This document shows positions 26,613 through 35,903 of a stretch of 64,000 bases of DNA, piece by piece. Both the position numbers and the translations under genes were made by a program. Numbering within the stretch: position 1 is the first letter of the stretch; each line of letters begins with the position of its first letter. This DNA comes from Pseudomonas citri. GTDB lineage: Bacteria > Pseudomonadota > Gammaproteobacteria > Pseudomonadales > Pseudomonadaceae. The DNA is taken from positions 1-64,000 of the forward strand of contig NZ_JAODAB010000006.1 in assembly GCF_025336485.1 (NCBI RefSeq). The letters run 5' to 3'. The notes under the pieces were generated by a model. The model made no database searches. It had not been told where the DNA came from and saw nothing but the letters and a program-made list of their open reading frames with translations.

Positions 26613-26647
26613 AAAAAGGCCCGTATCGCGAGATACGGGCCTTTTTT
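26613..26647. terminator. Bidirectional terminator after rpmG
   Basis: GGCCCGTATC (26618-26627) pairs with GATACGGGCC (26632-26641) around GCGA, with an A run before and six T after. It serves rpmBG and the converging inhibitor-like gene. Confidence 0.93.
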
Positions 26648-26674
26648 GTTGCCGTCTGGTCAGTGCGGGGCGGA

Positions 26675-26893
26675 TCAGCCGCAGTTGATGCTGACGATGA
26701 CTCTGTCGGCATTGGTGTGCAGGTTGATGCGGCGCGGACGCAGATCCCAGCTTGTAGGGTATTTGGGGCCTGTAGCACGCACAGGCGCACCATTGGCCAG
26801 GGCGCGAACCTCTTCAAGCAACTCTGGGGTGCATTTTTGGCCGATGGTGTACTGGGCGATGGCGAGATCGCATTGATCGGGTAAGACGGGCAT
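26675..26893 (-). CDS. I78 family peptidase-inhibitor-like protein
   Basis: A 72-residue protein with the I78 pattern: Cys8, IGQKCTPE, GAPVRATGP, SWDLRPRRINLHTN and terminal INCG. Members of this fold resemble potato inhibitor I and are mostly bacterial and uncharacterised. There is no signal peptide, so unlike many relatives it would stay in the cytoplasm unless the start is wrong. AAGGAGG five bases before the ATG supports the start. Confidence 0.83.
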   Translation of the reverse strand: MPVLPDQCDLAIAQYTIGQKCTPELLEEVRALANGAPVRATGPKYPTSWDLRPRRINLHTNADRVIVSINCG

Positions 26894-27059
26894 ATTGCCT
26901 CCTTGCGATTAGTCAGGTTAGGGCGCTCACTTGTCGGCCTGGCTGCACATCCTGTGTGATCCCGGTGCGACAATAGAATTCGTGGCGCGGCAGGCAGTCT
27001 CGGTTGACTGACGGGGCATTGACCAGCGAAAGAGTGTCAGCGTCTTTTTCGGCGCGGGC

Positions 27060-27422
27060 TCAAGCCTTCTGTTCAAACACCACGTAAATCTTGCGGCACG
27101 GCTCCAGCACCTCCCAGGTGCCCTTGAAGCCGGCCGGGATCACGAAGCGATCGCCGGCTCGCAGGGTCTTGGCGTTGCCGTCGCTGTCGCGCAATACAGA
27201 GACGCCTTGGACGATCTCGCAATATTCGTGTTCGGTGTAGTTGACCGTCCACTGGCCCACGGCGCCTTCCCACACGCCTGCGTTCATTTGCCCACACGGG
27301 CTGCTGTAGTGGTTGAACACGGCTTGTTCGGGGTCGCCCTTGAGCACTTTGGCTGGATCCGGGCGATAGCGATCGGCAGCGGTGATGGCCTGGTTGAAAT
27401 CGACGATGTCCTGGATGCTCAT
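27060..27422 (-). CDS. Cupin domain protein (ureidoglycine aminohydrolase-like)
   Basis: A 120-residue single-cupin protein of the cupin_3/DUF861 type. The fold shows in EHEYCEIVQG (motif 1 region) and LRAGDRFVIPAGFKGTWEV (motif 2 region, about residues 86-104). The substrate is unknown; such proteins often lie beside amine or amino-acid catabolic genes. It is divergent from pauC with 220 bp between, so the two may share a control region. Confidence 0.8.
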   Translation of the reverse strand: MSIQDIVDFNQAITAADRYRPDPAKVLKGDPEQAVFNHYSSPCGQMNAGVWEGAVGQWTVNYTEHEYCEIVQGVSVLRDSDGNAKTLRAGDRFVIPAGFKGTWEVLEPCRKIYVVFEQKA

Positions 27423-27642
27423 GCTGTAACCCCAGTGATGGCTCGGAAGGTTTCGAGTCTATGTTTATTAAAACGAACATCGCAAGGCGGTTTGCCCGCG
27501 TTATGTCAAATATATTGAAACTGGACCGGCCGCTGGTTTAGGGTGGTGGGTGCCTTGTGCCCAAAGCAGGCTGGCCGGGCAGAATTCGTTGGACGCTGCG
27601 CACCGCGTGGCGTTCTTACTCAAATAAGAGGAGGACACACGC

Positions 27643-29136
27643 ATGACCACCCTGACTCGTGCCGATTGGGAGCAGCGCGCCCGCGACTTGAAGATCGAAG
27701 GCCGCGCCTTCATCAACGGCGAGTACACCGATGCGGTGTCCGGCGAGACCTTCGAGTGCCTCAGTCCGGTCGACGGTCGCCTGCTGGGCAAGGTCGCCAG
27801 TTGCGACGTGGCCGACGCACAGCGTGCCGTTGAGAGTGCTCGCAGTACCTTCAACTCCGGCGCCTGGTCGCGCCTGGCACCCAGCAAGCGCAAGGCGGCG
27901 ATGATCCGTTTTGCCGCCCTGCTCAAGCAGAACGCCGAAGAACTGGCCCTGCTCGAAACCCTGGACATGGGCAAGCCGATCAGCGACTCCCTGAACATCG
28001 ATGTCCCCGGCGCGGCTCAGGCGTTGAGCTGGAGCGGTGAAGCCATCGATAAACTCTACGACGAAGTGGCCTCGACTCCACACGACCAATTGGGCCTGGT
28101 GACGCGTGAGCCGGTGGGTGTCGTGGGGGCTATCGTGCCGTGGAACTTCCCGTTGCTGATGGCCTGCTGGAAGCTTGGCCCGGCGTTGTCCACCGGTAAC
28201 TCGGTGGTGCTCAAGCCGTCGGAAAAATCCCCATTGACCGCCATTCGCATCGCGGCCCTGGCCGTTGAGGCCGGTATTCCGAAGGGTGTGCTGAACGTGC
28301 TGCCGGGTTATGGTCATACCGTCGGTAAGGCACTGGCCCTGCACATGGACGTCGATACGCTGGTGTTCACCGGCTCCACCAAGATCGCCAAGCAACTGAT
28401 GATTTATGCCGGCGAATCCAACATGAAGCGTATCTGGCTGGAAGCCGGTGGCAAGAGCCCGAACATCGTGTTTGCCGATGCGCCCGACCTGCAAGCCGCC
28501 GCCGAAGCCGCCGCCAGCGCGATCGCCTTCAACCAGGGCGAAGTCTGCACCGCCGGTTCGCGGTTGTTGGTGGAGCGTTCCATCAAGGACAGCTTCCTGC
28601 CGCGGGTGATCGAGGCCCTCAAGGGCTGGAAACCGGGCAATCCACTGGACCCGGCCACCAACGTTGGCGCCCTGGTCGACACCCAGCAGATGAACACCGT
28701 GCTGTCCTACATCCAGGCCGGTCACAGCGACGGCGCCAAACTGGTGGCCGGCGGCAAGCGTATCCTCGAGGAAACCGGTGGCACCTACGTCGAGCCGACG
28801 ATTTTCGACGGCGTGAACAACGCCATGAAAATCGCCCAGGAAGAGATTTTCGGCCCGGTATTGTCGGTCATCGCCTTCGATACCGCCGAAGAGGCGGTCC
28901 AGATTGCCAACGATACGCCGTACGGCCTGGCCGCAGCGGTATGGACCAAGGACATCTCCAAGGCACACCTGACCGCCAAGGCCTTGCGGGCCGGTAGCGT
29001 GTGGGTCAACCAGTACGATGGCGGCGACATGACCGCGCCGTTTGGTGGCTTCAAGCAGTCGGGCAACGGCCGAGACAAGTCGTTGCATGCCTTTGACAAG
29101 TACACCGAGCTGAAGGCGACCTGGATCAAGCTCTGA
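27643..29136 (+). CDS. pauC: Gamma-glutamyl-aminobutyraldehyde dehydrogenase PauC/KauB
   Basis: A 497-residue NAD(P)-dependent aldehyde dehydrogenase. Catalytic Cys302 is in QGEVCTAGSR, general base Glu267 is in WLEAGGKS, and the cofactor motif FTGSTKIAKQ is present. Length and sequence fit the KauB/PuuC group, which oxidises aminobutyraldehyde intermediates of polyamine, arginine and lysine breakdown. From memory PAO1 PA5312 (pauC, also kauB) lies in the same order next to an MFS gene. AGAGGAGG precedes the ATG. The window also contains pauB4 and pauR of this pathway. Substrate breadth is inferred. Confidence 0.92.
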   Translation: MTTLTRADWEQRARDLKIEGRAFINGEYTDAVSGETFECLSPVDGRLLGKVASCDVADAQRAVESARSTFNSGAWSRLAPSKRKAAMIRFAALLKQNAEELALLETLDMGKPISDSLNIDVPGAAQALSWSGEAIDKLYDEVASTPHDQLGLVTREPVGVVGAIVPWNFPLLMACWKLGPALSTGNSVVLKPSEKSPLTAIRIAALAVEAGIPKGVLNVLPGYGHTVGKALALHMDVDTLVFTGSTKIAKQLMIYAGESNMKRIWLEAGGKSPNIVFADAPDLQAAAEAAASAIAFNQGEVCTAGSRLLVERSIKDSFLPRVIEALKGWKPGNPLDPATNVGALVDTQQMNTVLSYIQAGHSDGAKLVAGGKRILEETGGTYVEPTIFDGVNNAMKIAQEEIFGPVLSVIAFDTAEEAVQIANDTPYGLAAAVWTKDISKAHLTAKALRAGSVWVNQYDGGDMTAPFGGFKQSGNGRDKSLHAFDKYTELKATWIKL

Positions 29137-29149
29137 CGCAGGTCCCTTT

Positions 29150-29239
29150 TGTGGGAGCGGGCTTGCTCGCGAAGGCGGTTTAACATTCAACAGCTAAGTT
29201 GACTGACACTCCGCTTTCGCGAGCAAGCCCGCTCCCACA
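29150..29239. repeat. Paired REP elements (BIME-like)
   Basis: Two 24-base arms (29150-29173 and 29216-29239) are perfect inverted copies. Each contains GTGGGAGCGGGCTTGCTCGC or its complement, with a 42-base spacer. This is a typical inverted REP doublet of fluorescent pseudomonads, lying between pauC and the MFS gene. Confidence 0.9.
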
Positions 29240-29272
29240 GTATTTTTTATACCCCTCCACAGGAGCGTGGAC

Positions 29273-30415
29273 ATGCGTTGGGCGACTTACTTCGCCGTGC
29301 TGGCGTCTGTGCTGAGCGTCGGCCTGGCCTTGGGCGTGAGCATGCCGTTGGTGTCGCTGCGCCTGGAGGGCTGGGGCTATGACTCGTTTGCCATCGGGGT
29401 GATGGCGGCGATGCCGGCCGTAGGTGTATTGCTCGGCGCCAAGGTATCGAGCCGGCTGGCCGCGCGGTTCGGCACGGCGACGTTAATGCGCTTGTGCCTG
29501 TTGGGCGGCGCGGTGTCTATCGGTTTGCTGGCGCTGTTGCCCAGCTATCCGGTCTGGTTGGTGCTACGCCTGGTGATTGGCGTGGTCTTGACCCTGGTGT
29601 TCATCCTGGGTGAAAGCTGGATCAATCAACTGGTCGTCGAGCAGTGGCGTGGGCGACTGGTGGCGCTGTATGGCAGCAGCTATGCCCTGAGCCAGTTGTC
29701 TGGCCCGCTGCTGCTGGGCGCGCTGGGGACCGCCCATGACTACGGATTCTGGGTGGGTGTCGGCCTGCTGCTGATCGCGCCCCTGCTATTGCTGGGGCGT
29801 AGCGGTGCGCCGAGCAGCGAGGCCAGCAGCGTGACATTCGGGGATTTGTGGGCGTTCTGCCGGGGCTTGCCGGCGATTGCCTGGGCGGTCTCGTTGTTCG
29901 CCGCGTTCGAGGCGATGATCCTCACGTTGCTGCCGGTGTATTGCTTGCGCCAGGGCTTCAGTGCCGACGTTGCCCTGGTAATGGTCAGCACCGTGGTAGT
30001 CGGTGATGCCTTGTTGCAATTGCCCATCGGGGCCCTGGCCGATCATGTATCTCGCCGGGCCCTGTTGGCGGGCTGCGCGGTGGCGCTGACCCTGTCGAGC
30101 CTGGCGGTTCCGCTGTTGATCGATACCCTGTTGATCTGGCCGTTGTGGGTGCTGTTCGGCGCCAGCGCTGGCGGTTTGTTCACCTTGTCGCTGATCCTGA
30201 TTGGCGAGCGTTATCGCGACGATGCACTGGTGCGGGCCAACGCTCATGTCGCGCAGCTGTGGGGGCTCGGCTGCCTGATCGGCCCTCTGGCGGCGGGCGC
30301 GGGGAGTCAATGGGTCAGCGGGCATGCGCTGCCGTTGTTCATGGCGGTAGGGGCGTTTGGCCTGGTGATCCTGCTGCTGCGCCAAGGAGCGTTTGGGGCG
30401 ACTCAGGCTGCCTGA
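29273..30415 (+). CDS. MFS transporter
   Basis: A 380-residue, 12-helix major-facilitator protein resembling the YcaD-type permeases. It begins MRWATYFAVLASVLSVGLAL and has the loop 2-3 basic motif SRLAARFGT (about residues 60-68). The substrate is unknown. The ATG at 29273 is preceded by AGGAG seven bases upstream; an in-frame GTG two codons earlier is less well placed. An REP doublet separates it from pauC, so it may have its own expression level. Confidence 0.87.
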   Translation: MRWATYFAVLASVLSVGLALGVSMPLVSLRLEGWGYDSFAIGVMAAMPAVGVLLGAKVSSRLAARFGTATLMRLCLLGGAVSIGLLALLPSYPVWLVLRLVIGVVLTLVFILGESWINQLVVEQWRGRLVALYGSSYALSQLSGPLLLGALGTAHDYGFWVGVGLLLIAPLLLLGRSGAPSSEASSVTFGDLWAFCRGLPAIAWAVSLFAAFEAMILTLLPVYCLRQGFSADVALVMVSTVVVGDALLQLPIGALADHVSRRALLAGCAVALTLSSLAVPLLIDTLLIWPLWVLFGASAGGLFTLSLILIGERYRDDALVRANAHVAQLWGLGCLIGPLAAGAGSQWVSGHALPLFMAVGAFGLVILLLRQGAFGATQAA

Positions 30416-30452
30416 ACGCTTACGAACAACGGGCTGCCGGACTTGTGCCGGT

Positions 30453-32018
30453 CTACAGCATTCGCTCCAACCCGATCGTCATGCTGAACCAGGCATTGAG
30501 CCGACGCCACCAACTGCCCGGCTCGCGGTCCAGCTCGTGCTGCGTGCCGTTGTCTTCGGTGGTCCAGACGAGAGCCCCGTCCTCCAGCCGGACCTGGTAA
30601 CTCAGGGCCGGCGCCATGCCCTGCAAGGCCAGTCCGCGCACCTGGTCGGCGAGTTCCTGGCTGTCCACCAGCACGCCGACTTCGGTGTTCCACAGCACGG
30701 AGCGCGGGTCGAAGTTGAACGAGCCGATGAATGATTTCTGTCGGTCAAAAATGATCGCTTTGCTGTGCAGGCTCGAATCGGATTCACCGTAGGACTTGCT
30801 GTAGAACAGATGTGGGCTGCTGGCTTCCTGGCCCGGTTGGCGTCGAAGCTCGAACAGATTGACGCCATGTTGCAGCAAGGCTTTTCGATACGGCGCGTAG
30901 CCGCCATGTACGGCCGGCACGTCGGTGGCTGCCAGGGAGTTGGTCAGCAGGCTCACCGACACACCCGCGTCGGCGCGACTGGTCAGGTAGACCAGCCCTG
31001 GCTGGCCCGGGACGAAGTAGGCGGAAATCATGATCAGCTCTTTGCTCACGCCGGTCAGTTCCGGGGCCAGTTGAGTGGTCAGCAACAGTTGGGGATCCGG
31101 TTCGTCCTTGGCCAGGACCTTGCTGGGCGCGTCCCACATCGCCTGGTTCCAGGCCCAGATCAACTGGCTGCGCCAGATGTCCAGGCGCGGTTGGGTCTTG
31201 TAGAGGGTCAACTGCTGGTAGAGCGCGTGGTTTTCCTTTTGCGTCTGCTCCAGGGATTCTTGCAGGCGCAGGCGACTGTTTTCCAGCGCCTTGGTGATCG
31301 GACGACGGGACAGGAATTGTTCGATGGGTTTGCTCAGGGCGCTGTTCCAGTACTGGTCGAAACTATGCCCCAGTTGCTCGGCCACCGGCCCGACGCCGAG
31401 CAAATCGATATCGGTGAAGTTCAGGTTGGGTTCGGCGTCGAAGTATTCATCCCCCAGGTTGCGCCCCCCGACAATGGCCATGCTGTTATCGGCCAGCCAG
31501 AGCTTGTTGTGCATCCGACGGTGTTGCAGCGACAGGTTGAACAGCCGCCCAAGGCCGCGAGTGACACCGGTGGCGCGCCCCAGGTGCAATGGATTGAACA
31601 GGCGGATCTGGATGTTCGGGTGGGCGGCGAGGGTCGCGATGATTTCGTCCTGGCCATCGCTGGTGGTGTCGTCCAGCAGGATGCGCACCCGTACGCCCCG
31701 GTCGGCTGCCTTGAGCAGTTCGTCCACCAGCATGCGCGTACTGATGCCGTCGTGAACGATGTAGTACTGCAGATCCAGGCTGCGCTGGGCGTTGCGAATC
31801 AGCTCGGCCCGGGCGGTGAAGGCATCGGTGCTGTCCGAGAGCAGGCGAAACCCGGAGCGCCCCTCGTGCGGAGCCGCCTGGGCCTGGACCGAGCGGCCGA
31901 ACGAGGATTCGGCGGCCGGCAGTGCCTGGGAGGGCTCGCGGGTGACATCAAAACTGGCGCAGCCACCCAGCAACGAGGCGACTAGCAGTAGCGCAGGCAG
32001 GATCGGTCTGGATCTCAC
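30453..32018 (-). CDS. Phospholipase D family lipoprotein (cardiolipin synthase C-like)
   Basis: A 521-residue protein with lipobox LLGGC (Cys20) and two HKD motifs: HRRMHNKLWLADN (about residues 167-179) and SLHSKAIIFDR (about 425-435). Both HxKxxxxD sets are intact, so it should be an active phosphatidyltransferase or phospholipase. Two-HKD proteins of this size resemble ClsC/YmdC, but the predicted lipid anchor places it in the envelope. No ymdB-like partner is adjacent. The exact reaction is not settled. Confidence 0.85.
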   Translation of the reverse strand: MRSRPILPALLLVASLLGGCASFDVTREPSQALPAAESSFGRSVQAQAAPHEGRSGFRLLSDSTDAFTARAELIRNAQRSLDLQYYIVHDGISTRMLVDELLKAADRGVRVRILLDDTTSDGQDEIIATLAAHPNIQIRLFNPLHLGRATGVTRGLGRLFNLSLQHRRMHNKLWLADNSMAIVGGRNLGDEYFDAEPNLNFTDIDLLGVGPVAEQLGHSFDQYWNSALSKPIEQFLSRRPITKALENSRLRLQESLEQTQKENHALYQQLTLYKTQPRLDIWRSQLIWAWNQAMWDAPSKVLAKDEPDPQLLLTTQLAPELTGVSKELIMISAYFVPGQPGLVYLTSRADAGVSVSLLTNSLAATDVPAVHGGYAPYRKALLQHGVNLFELRRQPGQEASSPHLFYSKSYGESDSSLHSKAIIFDRQKSFIGSFNFDPRSVLWNTEVGVLVDSQELADQVRGLALQGMAPALSYQVRLEDGALVWTTEDNGTQHELDREPGSWWRRLNAWFSMTIGLERML

Positions 32019-32079
32019 GTAGGATCGTTCCGCTTGTTGGCGTTGATCGGCTGTCGGGTGCGCTTCCCTGCATAAAGGT

Positions 32080-33513
32080 TCAGACGGTGTCGCGCTGGGT
32101 TTCGTTCAACAGTGCGATAGCCGCGGCGCCGACCCTGCGCACGGCTTCTTCAATCTGCGCCGTTGGCTTGGCAGCGTAGTTCATCCGCAGGCAATTACGG
32201 TACTTGCCCGATGCGGAGAAGATGCTGCCGACGGCCACTTGTACACCTTGGTCGTGCAGGCGCCGATTGAGTTTGAGTGTATCGAAGCCATCGGGCAATT
32301 CGACCCAGAGCATGAAGCTGCCCCGGGGGCGACTGGCCCGGGTGCCGTGGGGAAAATAACGGGTGACCCAGTCGATCATTACGTCGCGATTGCGCTGGTA
32401 TTGCGCGCGCATCCGCCGCAAGTGTGGTTCGAAATGCCCGCCCTTGAGAAATTCTGCAATGGCGATCTGCGGCTGTGGCGCGGTGGAGCCGGTGCTGATG
32501 TATTTCATGTGCAGCACCCGTTCCAGATACCGGCCTGGGGCGACCCAGCCAACCCGAAGGCCAGGGGCCAGTGTCTTGGAAAAAGAACTGCAGAGCAGCA
32601 CGCGGCCGTCATCGTCAAAGGATTTGATCGTGCGCGGTCGTGGATAGGTGTAGGCCAATTCGCCATACACATCATCTTCGATAATCGCCACGTCGAAGCG
32701 CTGTGCCAGGCTCAACAAGGCGCGCTTGTTCGCATCCGGCATGATGTAGCCCAGCGGGTTATTGCAACTTGGCGTTAACTGTATGGCCTTGATCGGCCAT
32801 TGCTCCAGGGCCAGTTCCAGCGCATCGAGGCTGATGCCGGTCAGTGGATCGGTGGGAATTTCCAACGCTTTCATGCCAAGCCCCTTGAGGGTTTGCATGG
32901 CGCCGTGGAAGCTGGGTGAGTCCACCGCAACGATGTCCCCCTGCTCGCAAGTGGCGCGAATGCTCACCGATAGCGCCTCGTGGCAGCCCGTGGTGACGAT
33001 CAGGTCGCCAGGGCCCAACTGGCAGCCGGAATCCAGCAGCAGGCGAGCGATCTGTTCACGCAACGCGAGGTTGCCGTAGATGTTGTCGTAATACAGGCCT
33101 GGCATGTCCTGCCGACGGCTGATCTGCGCCAGGCTGCGCAGCAGTGGCTTCATGGTCGGCGAATGGATGTCCGGCATGCCGCGTCCCAGTTGCACCACAT
33201 CCTTGCGCGGCACGGCGCGTATCAGTTCCAGCACTTGGTCCCACTGGGAAATGTCCACGGGGCGCTGGGCCGGACGACCCACTGCCGGCAGGTCCGGTAG
33301 CTCGCGGCTGGCCGGGACGAAATAACCGGATTTAGGTTTGGGCATCGCCAGCCCGCTGTCCTCCAGCATGCGATAGGCCTGCTGCACCGTGCTCAGGCTG
33401 ACCCCGTGTTCCGTGCTCAATGCACGCACTGACGGCAGCCGGTCGCCTGGGCGATAGAAGCCCTGCTCGATGCGGGTGCCGAGCAATTCGGCGAGGTTCA
33501 CGTAGAGGGTCAT
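32080..33513 (-). CDS. MocR/GntR-family aminotransferase-like regulator
   Basis: A 477-residue MocR-type regulator. The N-terminal GntR winged helix (about 1-70; GDRLPSVRALSTEHGVSLSTVQQAYRMLE, in pieces) is fused to a class-I aminotransferase domain with the PLP-lysine motif SSFSKTLAPGLRVGW (about residue 310). Such proteins sense PLP or amino compounds and often control a divergent gene; here that is the DUF1127 gene. GGGAG precedes the ATG at 33513; the longer frame upstream is unlikely. The ligand is unknown. Confidence 0.9.
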   Translation of the reverse strand: MTLYVNLAELLGTRIEQGFYRPGDRLPSVRALSTEHGVSLSTVQQAYRMLEDSGLAMPKPKSGYFVPASRELPDLPAVGRPAQRPVDISQWDQVLELIRAVPRKDVVQLGRGMPDIHSPTMKPLLRSLAQISRRQDMPGLYYDNIYGNLALREQIARLLLDSGCQLGPGDLIVTTGCHEALSVSIRATCEQGDIVAVDSPSFHGAMQTLKGLGMKALEIPTDPLTGISLDALELALEQWPIKAIQLTPSCNNPLGYIMPDANKRALLSLAQRFDVAIIEDDVYGELAYTYPRPRTIKSFDDDGRVLLCSSFSKTLAPGLRVGWVAPGRYLERVLHMKYISTGSTAPQPQIAIAEFLKGGHFEPHLRRMRAQYQRNRDVMIDWVTRYFPHGTRASRPRGSFMLWVELPDGFDTLKLNRRLHDQGVQVAVGSIFSASGKYRNCLRMNYAAKPTAQIEEAVRRVGAAAIALLNETQRDTV

Positions 33514-33692
33514 GGTGCGCTCCCAATAAGGTAGACAAGGGCAACCGATACAGATGGGCGGCAAAAAGACAATTCAGTGGTGAAAAGGCTCAATCTGTAT
33601 GCACATAAAAGAATCTGGTTGAATCTGTATTGCTTTTGCTCGCCCGCGCATCATGAAACCTCTGGCGACCCAAGTAAACAGGAGCGATCAAA

Positions 33693-33938
33693 ATGAACGG
33701 CTTGAGCGATGTGCGGCTGACGTTACGCAGTCAGGAACTGGCGGCAGGACAGGAAAAGGCGCTGCGGGGCGTGAAGGCCCGCAACGCTCCAACCTGTCTG
33801 GGACGCTGGGGCCTGTTCTGGCACCGTCTGCATACACGCCAGGCTTTGCTGGAACTTACACCCGAACAGTTGCGTGACATCGGGCTGAGTCGCAAGGAGG
33901 CATTGGAGGAGGGGCTCAAGCCGTTCTGGCGGCTGTGA
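33693..33938 (+). CDS. DUF1127 small protein
   Basis: An 81-residue, Arg/Leu-rich protein with the C-terminal DUF1127 motif: LLELTPEQLRDIGLSRKEALEE then FWRL. Small DUF1127 proteins in other bacteria act in RNA turnover or phosphate and carbon metabolism; here the role is unknown. CAGGAGC lies seven bases upstream of the ATG. It is divergent from the MocR regulator and may be its target. Confidence 0.88.
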   Translation: MNGLSDVRLTLRSQELAAGQEKALRGVKARNAPTCLGRWGLFWHRLHTRQALLELTPEQLRDIGLSRKEALEEGLKPFWRL

Positions 33939-33960
33939 AACCGATGCCGGCGCTGAGATT

Positions 33961-34027
33961 GCTATCGCGCGCAAGTCTTGCCCACAGGTCACTTTCAATC
34001 TGTGGGAGCCAGGCTTGCCCGCGATGG
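33961..34027. repeat. REP doublet, one arm degraded
   Basis: The right arm at 34001-34027 (TGTGGGAGCCAGGCTTGCCC and onwards) faces a diverged inverted copy at 33961-33986 (GCTATCGCGCGCAAGTCTTG then CCCACA). It lies between the DUF1127 gene and the converging pauB4. Confidence 0.75.
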
Positions 34028-34051
34028 CGTCGTCAGTGGTGATGAGGTTCT

Positions 34052-35365
34052 TTAAATCAACTCTTTGAGCCGATGCCACAACATCCCCAGCGCCAACAGC
34101 GGCGAGCGCAGGTGCTTGCCGCCAGGGAAGGTCATGTGCGGAACCTGGGCGAACAGATCGAAGCCGCCACTGTGCTGGCCGCTGATTGCCTCTGCCAGCA
34201 GCTTGCCAGCCAGGTGCGTAGTGTTCACGCCATGTCCGGAATAGGCTTGGGCGTAATACACATTGGGTTGGTCCTGGAGCCGACCGATCTGCGGCAGGCG
34301 GTTGGCGCCGATGCCGATCATCCCACCCCATTGATAATCGATTTTCACATCCGCCAATTGCGGGAAGACCTTGAGCATTTTCGGACGCATGTACGCGCCA
34401 ATGTCCTGCGGGTCGCGGCCCGAATAGTGGCAAGCCCCGCCGAACAGCAAGCGTCGATCCGCCGAAAGCCGGTAGTAATCTAGCGCCACCCGTTGATCGC
34501 AGACAGCCATGTTCTGCGGCAGCAATGCCTGGGCCTGAGCCTGGCTCAAGGGTTCGGTGGCGATGATGTAGCTGCCGGCCGGCAGCACTTTTCCGCCAAG
34601 TTGCGGGTTGAGCCCATTGAGGTAGGCGTTGCAACCCAGGACCAGGGTCTTGGCCCGGACCGTACCTTGTTGGGTGTGCACCGTGACCTGCGGACCGTAG
34701 TCGATGCGTGTGACCGCCGATCGCTCGAACAGCCGGGCCCCCAGTTGCTGCGCGGCGGCAGCTTCGCCCAGGGCCAGGTTGAGTGGGTGCAGATGACCCG
34801 AGCCCATGTCGATCAACCCACCGATATAACGATCCGACCCGACCACGCTGTGCATTTCATGGGCTTGCAGCAATCGCGTTTGATGACGATAACCGAGGCT
34901 GCGCAGTTCTTCGGCGTCTTCGGCGAAGCCTTCCAGGTCGCTGGGTTTGTTGGCAAGGTCGCAGTAGCCCCAGGTGAGGTCGCACGGGATCTGGAAACGT
35001 TCGACGCGCTGGCGGACGAGCTCCACGGCTTCGAGCCCCATGAGTTTCATCTGGCGCACGCCTTCGCTGCTAATGATCGGCGCGAACTGCTCGAGGCCAT
35101 GGCCGACGCCGCGAATCAGTTGGCCGCCGTTACGCCCGCTGGCGCCCCAGCCGATCTTGTGCGCTTCGAGCAGCACCACGCTCATGCCGCGTTCGGCCAG
35201 TTCGATCGCTGTGTTCAACCCGGAGAAGCCACCGCCAACCACGCAGACATCCGCTACCTGTTCGCCTTGCAGCACCGGATGGTCTGGCTGCGGCAGGCTG
35301 CTGGCGGCGTAATAGGAAGCTGCATGCGCGTGGCTGGGGACAGGTTGCTGAACACGGGCGTTCAT
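34052..35365 (-). CDS. pauB4: Gamma-glutamylpolyamine oxidoreductase PauB4-like
   Basis: A 437-residue FAD enzyme of the DAO/GlpO family. The dinucleotide motif is CVVGGGFSGLNTAIELAERG (about residues 41-60), and the C-terminal part has GIGANRLPQIG and YSGHGVNTTHLAG typical of PuuB-like gamma-glutamylputrescine oxidases. In P. aeruginosa PauB enzymes oxidise gamma-glutamylated amines to aldehydes that PauC then oxidises. From memory PA5309 (pauB4) sits next to lrp as here. Which polyamine it prefers cannot be told. Confidence 0.85.
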   Translation of the reverse strand: MNARVQQPVPSHAHAASYYAASSLPQPDHPVLQGEQVADVCVVGGGFSGLNTAIELAERGMSVVLLEAHKIGWGASGRNGGQLIRGVGHGLEQFAPIISSEGVRQMKLMGLEAVELVRQRVERFQIPCDLTWGYCDLANKPSDLEGFAEDAEELRSLGYRHQTRLLQAHEMHSVVGSDRYIGGLIDMGSGHLHPLNLALGEAAAAQQLGARLFERSAVTRIDYGPQVTVHTQQGTVRAKTLVLGCNAYLNGLNPQLGGKVLPAGSYIIATEPLSQAQAQALLPQNMAVCDQRVALDYYRLSADRRLLFGGACHYSGRDPQDIGAYMRPKMLKVFPQLADVKIDYQWGGMIGIGANRLPQIGRLQDQPNVYYAQAYSGHGVNTTHLAGKLLAEAISGQHSGGFDLFAQVPHMTFPGGKHLRSPLLALGMLWHRLKELI

Positions 35366-35509
35366 GTGCGTAATCCTGATTATTGTGTTTGAGAAATTTT
35401 ACGAGAATAAGCCGGCAATTCATCCGTGGGCAACAGCGGTCGGCTAGCCCTGTCTGGTCCGCGGCATTTAAGGCAGAATCCCGGACTGTCCCCCTCGGTA
35501 GCCGCCTCG

Positions 35510-35863
35510 ATGAGCTGCAACAGTCAAAAGATCCGCATGCTGCGCCAGCAGATTCCCTCGTTCGAGTGCGTCCCCGGCTGCCATGACTGCTGTGGGCCGG
35601 TGACCACCTCACCCGAGGAAATGGCCCGCTTGCCCCGCAAGACCCGCGCGGAGCAGGACGCGGCCATGGACGCGCTCGACTGCGTTCACTTGGGGCCGAA
35701 CGGTTGTACGGTGTATGACGAACGGCCGCTGATCTGCCGACTGTTCGGTACCACGGCGACCTTGCCCTGTCCCAACGGACGGCGCCCGGTGGAGCTGATC
35801 CATCCGCGGGTCGAAAAACAGATTCATGAATACATGGCTGCCAATCGCCAGGTATTGGTCTGA
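35510..35863 (+). CDS. YkgJ family cysteine-cluster protein
   Basis: A 117-residue protein of the YkgJ / zinc- or iron-chelating cysteine-cluster family. It has CVPGCHDCCG (about residues 20-29), ALDCVHLGPNGCTVYDERPLICRLFG (read as DCVHL...NGC...ERPLICR, about 60-83) and a final LPCPNG. The eight or so cysteines probably bind a metal cluster. I start at the ATG at 35510 (MSCNSQ), since the motif begins soon after; no strong ribosome site is visible, so the start is uncertain. Confidence 0.83.
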   Translation: MSCNSQKIRMLRQQIPSFECVPGCHDCCGPVTTSPEEMARLPRKTRAEQDAAMDALDCVHLGPNGCTVYDERPLICRLFGTTATLPCPNGRRPVELIHPRVEKQIHEYMAANRQVLV

Positions 35864-35903
35864 CGAGCGCGGCGATCGAGTCGCGGCTTTCGCGAGCCTG
35901 CTT

